Below are positions 57,187 through 64,000 of a stretch of DNA of 64,000 nucleotides, in pieces; the stretch's first letter is position 1, and each line of letters starts with the position of its first letter. A model generated the notes under the pieces. It was not told the DNA's origin. It saw only the letters and a program-made list of their open reading frames with translations, and made no database searches. This DNA comes from Mytilisepta virgata (Eukaryota; Mollusca; Bivalvia; Mytilida; Mytilidae), in NCBI GenBank assembly GCA_028015205.1, contig CM051517.1:56047455-56111454 (forward strand), read 5' to 3'. The position numbers and the translations under genes were made by a program.

Positions 57187-57265
57187 ATAACCTGGTTTGG
57201 GTCAGTTTACGGCATTCATAAACCTCTTCGCGGTTTATTATGCATAAAATGACCCAATCCAGGTT
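57187..57265. repeat. Nested palindrome
   Basis: The outer arms AACCTGGTTTGGGTCA (from 57189) and TGACCCAATCCAGGTT (to 57265) enclose an inner hairpin ATAAACC-TCTTCGC-GGTTTAT. A second inverted pair, TTTACGGCAT and ATGCCGTAAA (57270-57280), extends it on one side. This looks like a small foldback MITE. A perfect TGACGTCA lies nearby at 57055-57062. Confidence 0.75.
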
Positions 57266-57289
57266 ATATGATGCCGTAAAACGGACGAA

Positions 57290-59520
57290 ACGTGCAAACT
57301 GTCACTTAAAATCTTTAAATTTTAAATGGAGATAATATTTGGTGGTATCAAACGTTGATTTGATGGTTGCAAATATTCGTTTAGTGGCTCCCCCTATTCC
57401 CCGTAAACTTAATTAGCATCAATCGAATATCCAACTGATGCAGGCAAATATTAAAATACATTAAAGTCTAATTAAAGTTTCTTATCCTATCAACAATTTC
57501 CAAGTACACAATGTTGTATGCTTGCGATGTAAAATTGAAGATTTACACAAGCTGGAGAATTATTAAAATATATTCGACATACATTTTGTACAATTCAACA
57601 TTTACACAGTACACTTTCTAGTTTGCAATCGGTCTGACTTTCATTTGTCCAAATTGTAATTCAAATAAATTTTGTCAAGGACAAAAATCTATTTTTCACT
57701 GCTTAAAAAGACCTTGACATCATATTTCACGAGGAATATCAATTTCTTATATGAAATTATGCAAAAACGTCTTTGTAAATCACTATTAAAATGAGAAGAC
57801 TGTCTACAAGATGACAGTAAATAAACAAAATATCCACTTTTATACCCTTATCAAAAGTACATTAAAGTGGACATGCCAAAATGATTAACTAAAACATCTC
57901 GTGAGGCAATTTGTTTGTCGAACAGACCCCGTTTTTTATATGACCTCTGACTAAAAAAAGTACGTCACACGAAGCGACCCTTTTTCAAGGACAACGGAAC
58001 GTAGCCGAAACGTAGTAAAAAAGTGACCCGATTTTCTTTTATGTCTTTTCGTCTTGATTACCTGTCTAAAAAAAAATGCAACTAATAGTGTACTCTTTTC
58101 ACTTTTCCTTTATCATGCACTGTTCATGCATCTGAGCATCTTGCATAATTGATGAAATTATACACTTTTCAGATAAGGATACCATACAATTATACCATTT
58201 GTAGTGGTTTTTTTATGTGTTTAAAGTAGGCTATAATGTTCTACTTTTTAACCTATAAGGCTACATGTATGAAAAAGAAATCATATTCCTTTCAGCGACC
58301 ATTCACTGATATATTTTATCATAACGGCAAAGATGTACCTTAGCAATATATTTGTTATTGCATTGGAACAATTCTACTTCAAAAATGTTCATCTCAGTCT
58401 CACGATAGAAAAAAAAATGCTAAAGGAACTGCACAATTTATTTGCAATGAATCTCAAATTAACTGTAAACAATAAAATACCAAAATTTTAACACATTTTT
58501 CATTTTCCCAAAACTTTTCCTTGTCCATCAATGTTTTTTTTGTCGTTCACTTTATTTTGTTTTTGCATTTCTATTTTTTCCCCTTTGATGATATTACTCA
58601 CAAAATTTGGGTTATTTTTCGGAATATTTTGACACAAGCACACCTGATGGTTAATCCTGAAATACACGGCAAAAAAAAAATAAATAAATAAATAAAAAAA
58701 AAAATAATAAAATAAAAAAAAACAAACCGAAAAAGGTATCTCAGTTGATTATTATAGAATTACAAATTTTGCAATATTATGTCAATTTTATGACAAGTAT
58801 ATGTATGAAAAAAAAGTTTTATAAGATACAAATTTTCACAGGGTGTCAGCTCTTAGTTAAAAGATTTTTTAAAAGATAACTCTCAGCAAGACTGTATAAT
58901 AGCAGAAATAACTCCTTGAAATTGTAAAATCATGGCGTATTAAAATGTTTTTGAATGACATTTAACCTTTGAGGGGCTATTTTACACAATTTAAAAATTG
59001 TTTTCAATAAAAAACACATGTTTCTCATGAATGTTGATCAAAATCTTTGAATGTTTTGACAAATTAAAATGAACGCACATTTATGTGAAAATAATTTGAT
59101 GATGGAAATTTCAAAAACATTTGACTGACATTTTCAGTCCGCTTTATTGATGAAAAATAAATTTCAATTTGACAGAATACGAATTTCCGTTCAGTACAAA
59201 CATAGCACATAGCACATATATTGAACATTATCTGTAGCCACCACCGCCATCTCAAATCAGAAAACTTGGAGGACCAAGAACTTAATATGTATCGCTGTTT
59301 CTCTCTCTCACACAAACACATACATACCCACAAAACAAAAAAGAACAAAACAAAATGGACAAAATGAACAAAACGTGCAAAACTGAAAACAAGAAAAAAA
59401 TCATGGAGAGGAATTTGAATTTTCATAATTTATAAGTTTCCTCACTTCTCACTAGAAGTAAAATAGCAGTAGTTTTGCGATGGCAATTTATAAGTGATAT
59501 TTTGTATTGTCCTATATGTT
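57290..59520. other. Unannotated AT-rich DNA
   Basis: No gene was recognised. A run of A with TAAA units is at 58669-58725. The 120-codon minus frame at 59064-59426 arises from CACA/GAGA-type low complexity. Confidence 0.35.
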
Positions 59521-59662
59521 TACACTGCTGATAGTAGATGGACTGGACAGTTGAAGTGGTGCCATAAACTGAGCAGGGACTGCTTAACCCTCCGGATCCA
59601 AACACGTTTTTATAGGAGCTTATATGTTGTTCAAAGTTCTTAGTTTTCACTTGATTTTGCAT
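59423..59662 (-). CDS. Candidate 5' exon, unrecognised protein
   Basis: On the minus strand an ATG (59662) opens MQNQVKTKNFEQHISSYKN, then FGSGGLSSPCSVYGTT and STVQSIYYQQ. The Ser/Gly/Tyr/Gln mix is unlike the Lys/Phe/Ile bias of chance frames here. The frame stays open to 59423, but a donor-like CAGCAGT|GTAAAC after residue 46 (near 59524) could end the exon. Eight bases before the ATG is GTATAAAAA. Ser/Tyr/Gln-rich N termini are common in regulatory proteins, but no domain is present to name one. Confidence 0.3.
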   Translation of the reverse strand: MQNQVKTKNFEQHISSYKNVFGSGGLSSPCSVYGTTSTVQSIYYQQCKHIGQYKISLINCHRKTTAILLLVRSEETYKL

Positions 59663-61265
59663 TTTTTATACTTTATCCGTCGTATACCCGAATTCGCCTT
59701 TTCCTCATATTCAAGATTTTTTTTATTTATCCCTACATATTTTTGTTTTTGTTGGATTATGAAAAATGTACATATCTAAATTCGTATTTACCCACGTTTT
59801 CTCGTTTTATTTCTTAACCTTAATTCGTGTTGCAGAAATAAAATCTTAAGTGGGACTTAAGAAATTGCCTTTTTTTCTTCTTTAAAATTTTCATGTGTCT
59901 GAACTTAATATTTAATATTAAAGATAACATCTTCAGAAACTTTTACTACGAAATAAAATACATATGCAACGTACTAGTAACCATCTGTATATTAAACAAA
60001 AAATGGCTTTTGAACAAGAACAACTCAGTATTTTGGAAGTCAACAGAAACGTTACAATTCAACATTTATTTTACATTCGAAGTATATACGTTGTTTAGAA
60101 GAAATTATGTTTATTTATATGTTAATTTGAACAGAGAATAAAACTTAGATTTAAACAATTTCATAATCAGAAACATTCCTGTAATCATTTTGAAAAAAAA
60201 ATCAATTAAGGAAAGGTTTTTGGAGTGTGCGTGTAATTTAGTTTTTCATGTGATTCTTCGATTTTTAAAATTTCAGTTAGAAAAATGAAATATTTTTCTC
60301 GAAATTTTTCGTTGTCTGAGTAGGATAATCTATTATTATTATTTTTATTTCCTTAAAATCTATTGTCTAATATACTGTAAATAACTTGAATTACAAAAAC
60401 TTATATACGTACACAATGTATATATATATAGAATATTTCTAGAAACCGACCATATATTTGATATTTCAACAAACACTATCTACAATTAATGCATACTAAA
60501 TAAAGAAAATAAAAAATGGTTGCGTTGTGATATTAAAGAAAAATTCAATACGTTTTCATATTTCAAAGGAACTTAATAAAATAATATATAATTTAAACAA
60601 AATTCAATGTCATGGATCCATAAACAGTTCTATCTGATGTTGCCATTTTTTGCACTTCGGTCTGGATTGGAAAATAGTTACCTTGCTTTGATAGTTTTGC
60701 TTATTCAATTGCCTTCATACAGATTGAAGCTCTGGTTATGGGTTTATGTGGGTGGGTGTTGTAATTGCCTGATGACGCGTCATGTCAAGGTCAAGAACTA
60801 TCCAATTATGACATTTTTGTATGATCATTTTTAAAATTCTTAATTATAAACGTTTGTATTTTAGGAATTGGTCCATAAAGGTTTCAATTATTTCCCTCTT
60901 AAATTCCAATAAAAATTGACCAATAAATTTTGCCCAGATATAACATAACACGGATGTACGGAACATACTAATTGGTGGCGAAATGGAACGGACCACTTTT
61001 GGTACCGTCAATGGCTTTTAGTTATATCCTAGTTTTTCAAGTAGTTCCGCTTACAACCAGGCAAGAAACAATGGGGAAATTGTCACACGGAAATATGAGG
61101 TGATTTCTCTACAAAATTTCGGCAAACAGCGACTCCAGTGTATTTCCTTTGCAGACTGTGTGATCGAGTCTTCAGTGAATAGATGCCGTGTTACTGCTGA
61201 TTTATGCTTTCATAAAAATAAATTTTACGAATTTCAATAATAATTTCTGTATGATCGTGTATCTG
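59663..61265. other. Unannotated DNA
   Basis: No gene was recognised. 60930-61240 is richer in GC and CpG than its surroundings (for example CAAAATTTCGGCAAACAGCG) but has no long frame; it could be regulatory or an unrecognised repeat. Confidence 0.35.
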
Positions 61266-61269
61266 TTGT

Positions 61270-61850
61270 TATTCCCCCGTCTGTCTGTCCCTCCGTCCGT
61301 CAGTCTATCAAAGTTTTCTTGAGACCTAAATTCCTCTTTCATTTCTAACTTTATGCATTTTATTTCTATTCAGTTTTGTCATACATCACATGTATAGTTG
61401 TGCAGTAAGGTTTTACAATCTGATTTTAAAAACTTTTGACCCTTGCGGTCAAGTTTAGAAATTGTGAACTGCTTTCATATTTATACTTCATGCATTTTAT
61501 TTCTATACAGTATTGTCATTCACTGAACTTAGATGCGCAGTTAGGATTTACAATTTTGATTTTCAAATCACGAAAACTTGGGGCACACAGTGGTCAAATT
61601 TTGAAATTGTGAATTTAAGTTTGTGACCTAAACTCCTCTTTCATTCTTTTAACTTTAATTATGCATTTTATTTCTATACAATATTGTCTTATACTGTATG
61701 TAGATGTGCAATAAAGATTAGAATTTTGATTTTTAAAAATTTGTGTAAAAAGGGGTCGAATTTCAAAAATTGTGAATTTAAGCTTGTGACCTAACCTATT
61801 CTCTCATTCTATACTGAATACACTTTATTTCTACTCAGTATTGTCATATA
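61270..61850 (-). repeat. About 150-bp tandem-repeat element, locus 3 (inverted)
   Basis: Starts with CCCCGTCTGTCTGTCCCTCC (61275). Four units follow with CTCCTCTTTCATT-type, TGCATTTTATTTCTATACAG and TATTGTCAT words, the reverse complement of the families at 14440 and 56290. Confidence 0.85.
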
Positions 61851-62307
61851 GCAAAACTATCAAGCCCCAAGCCTTTGCTGGGGAGAAATAGTGGGTAAAA
61901 ATAAAACCTGATTTGAGTTTCTTTTCAAACATATGATTGCGAAAGTGTGTGAAACACCAGAGATGCAACATGTTTCAGACTGCCTCCTTCTAGTATGCAT
62001 TCATCACGCTTCACACACGAAAATAACATTTTTGTACTTGTTTCCTGAACTTGACACAGTTTTCTTCGTAAAGCTATGTAAAAATGACAATTTGTAATCT
62101 TTTTTAAAAACGAATATATTCTTTGCAAATTTTTTACAATATTTTGTATACGTATAGTTGCCCTTTAAAAGCAAAGTTGACATAGGATATTTAATTTACT
62201 GCGTTCAATGCGCATGTGTGAATTAACATATATTCAGTATACTCATAAACAAAACTTTGGAAACCCAAAATGATTATAAAAATTTTGTGGGGATAAATGC
62301 AAAGGCC
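61851..62307. other. Unannotated AT-rich DNA
   Basis: No gene or repeat was recognised. Confidence 0.35.
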
Positions 62308-62589
62308 TTAAGGTGGTACCCAACACCTTGACTAAAATAAATTTGGCTCGTTTAATTTTCATAAATTTTTTAGGAAATATTTACTTTGACCTGTTGACAT
62401 AAATGTTGATTTTTTTTAGTAAATAGAATTTCACACTTCACGGGAATAATTTCATTGAATATATAGCAGTTTGGCAAAGATCAATTTTGATCATAGAGAA
62501 GCTTAATTTCTCTTTACATATTAAATTTGATTAAAACGCTCTGGTGATTTTTAAGAGTTATCTCCCTGTAGTGTTGGGTACCACCTTAA
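62308..62589 (-). mobile_element. MITE family 2, copy 2 (TTAA-bounded, inverted)
   Basis: Ends TTAAGGTGGTACCCAACACC and GTGTTGGGTACCACCTTAA. The interior runs opposite to the copy at 16876-17156 (AAATTTGGCTCGTTTAATTT near the left, GAGTTATCTCCCTGTAGTG near the right). Length 282 bp against 281 bp. Confidence 0.9.
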
Positions 62590-62624
62590 AACGGATAACA
62601 AAACATGCAACTCCAAAAGTCACA

Positions 62625-62750
62625 TGTTAAATAAAGTCAGAACACGGTACAGTGTAAAATAAAGTCAGAACACGGTACAGTGTAATTCCAACATGTCATA
62701 TGTAAAATAAAATCAGAACACCGTACAATGCAATTCCAACATTACGGAAA
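62625..62750. repeat. Short tandem duplication
   Basis: TAAATAAAGTCAGAACACGG followed by TACAGTG occurs three times (about 62628, 62655 and 62703), and AATTCCAACAT twice. This is a compound duplication of 27-48 bp units. Confidence 0.8.
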
Positions 62751-64000
62751 ATAACACTCTTTATATATAATTTTTTAAAACAACGTCACAAAATATATAT
62801 AACTGAAATTTGGTAGAAAAACAAAATATATTTAATAACATGGCAACTCCAACCGCGTTTGGGTAAATTTCGTGGGAGGCTCCACATGAATCTGTAAGCT
62901 TTGGAAAAGTAATTTAAAAGCCAAACTTCTGATTTGGGAAGAACAATAGATGAAGAAAAAGAGTTATAATATGAAACTATTATCTTTATTAAGAAATGTT
63001 TATTTGGGATAATGTTGTGCTTTTTGGCATTTGCAAATTCCTCATTCTTTTTTTCAACGTGCGTTTAGGTCCAAAATTGAATGGTGCTATAACGAGTGCT
63101 GCGAATAAATTCAGTATATGTTACGTTATATTCGTCTGAAACGTTTAATAAGATCCCAAAAATTGAAAATTTATCAAATATGTTTACATTATGTCAAGGG
63201 CATTCGTGTACATAAATTTTAATAAAATCAAAGTAAAGCATAGTTATGTTTCTGCAAAATTGACGGACGGATCCAGCAGCAACCGTATAATCGGAAATTG
63301 TTCTGACGAGCGTTTTTTTTTTAAACTTTGTTCAAATTGGAAATTCCAAGCATACGTTTCTCGTAATTGATTGACATATTTATTTGAATCATACAATTGT
63401 TGGAATCAATTTAATTAAGAGAGTGCATAAAATTGTACTCGTATGCAAAAAGTATATCCTTATTATGTTTTATTACTTGACACGATTTTATTGGTCAGCA
63501 TTGCGGGAAATAATTAAAATTTATAATCAACTTAATTATTTCATAATTAATTACAATAGACGACGCAGGTGTAGTACTTAGTTGTATGTCAAAATGTGAT
63601 CTCATTTAATAAAAAAAAATAAATAATATAAGTAGATAAAAATTTTTAAAAAGTAATAAAATAAAAAAAAAAAATAGGTAACAGGAGCGAATGAGAGCGA
63701 GAGAGAGATGTGATAGGGGTTAGTAAAACTGAATTTGGATAATTTTGTGTTCAAATGTAGGTTTTAATTGCGATACACCACATTATGTGTCAGATTGAAT
63801 GTAGAAATCAAATACACGATCTCAATTTTAGCTGTAAATCTCACCATTGAAGGGTCTGTATTGTATCATTAGGATTCTCTTTATCAAAAGTGGCATAATG
63901 TTTATATTTACCTAGACAATAAATTTTGTGATACAGATTTTTGATGCACAGTGTATGCATATTTACGATATGTGTTCAAGGGCTGAAAAGTTGAAAGGCA
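62751..64000. other. Unannotated DNA
   Basis: No gene was recognised. A GAGAGCGAGAGAGAGA run is at about 63694-63709, an A-rich run precedes it, and a partial TGATGCACAAG repeat copy closes the window (63935-64000). Confidence 0.35.

Noticed and set aside
59064..59426. 120-codon minus-strand frame
   Set aside because: Driven by CACA- and AAAC-type low-complexity sequence; no recognisable domain.

Overview
The window looks like non-coding, repeat-saturated DNA from a bivalve mollusc, most likely a mytilid mussel. This rests on low GC, frequent stops on all frames, and recognition of repeat types (a decayed Penelope-like reverse transcriptase, a tRNA-headed SINE, hairpin-ended tandem-repeat elements, short TTAA-bounded MITEs). 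It comes from reading, not from a database search. I found no bacterial-style operon, rRNA, CRISPR array or functional tRNA gene. The only long intact reading frame is a retrotransposon reverse transcriptase at 51531-53279 (minus strand).

Layout. 0-3 kb: two perfect hairpins, then a frameshifted reverse-transcriptase relic and a (TCTA)n-tailed 3' end. 3.6 kb: a 37-bp minisatellite. 5.04-8.16 kb: a hairpin-ended element of Helitron2/Helentron type (family A) with three head-to-tail copies of a second family (B) in its terminal linker and a 135-bp tandem array in its body. 8-17 kb: unique-looking AT-rich DNA with MITEs, a 40-bp minisatellite and a roughly 150-bp tandem-repeat element. 17.5-24.5 kb: two old paralogous segments of about 2-2.5 kb, with fragments of a third near 26.7 kb. 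28 kb: a hairpin MITE followed by a SINE. 35.2-36.9 kb: a 166-bp tandem array. 40.35-40.73 kb: another hairpin-ended element (E). 44.16-51.17 kb: a large nest of hairpin-ended elements (outer D, three inner C copies), carrying repeated nuclear-receptor half-site clusters and CRE palindromes at fixed spacing. 51.18-53.89 kb: a non-LTR retrotransposon fragment between 215-bp direct repeats. 54-64 kb: more MITEs, microsatellites and tandem-repeat elements.

Host genes: only weak candidates. Four exon-like reading frames next to plausible splice signals (15.6, 37.6, 42.8 and 59.6 kb) and one exon-like frame inside a dispersed repeat (21.6 kb) are listed at low confidence. None matched a family I recognise.

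The most interesting structure is a shared architecture seen in four unrelated stem sequences (A-E). One end is a long hairpin whose outer arm is the terminal inverted repeat. The other end is the same inverted repeat followed by a small hairpin. In both large complexes later copies sit in one particular linker just inside the terminal hairpin. In the 44-51 kb complex this gives stacked left ends and a matching stack of right-end hairpins, as expected from recursive self-insertion.
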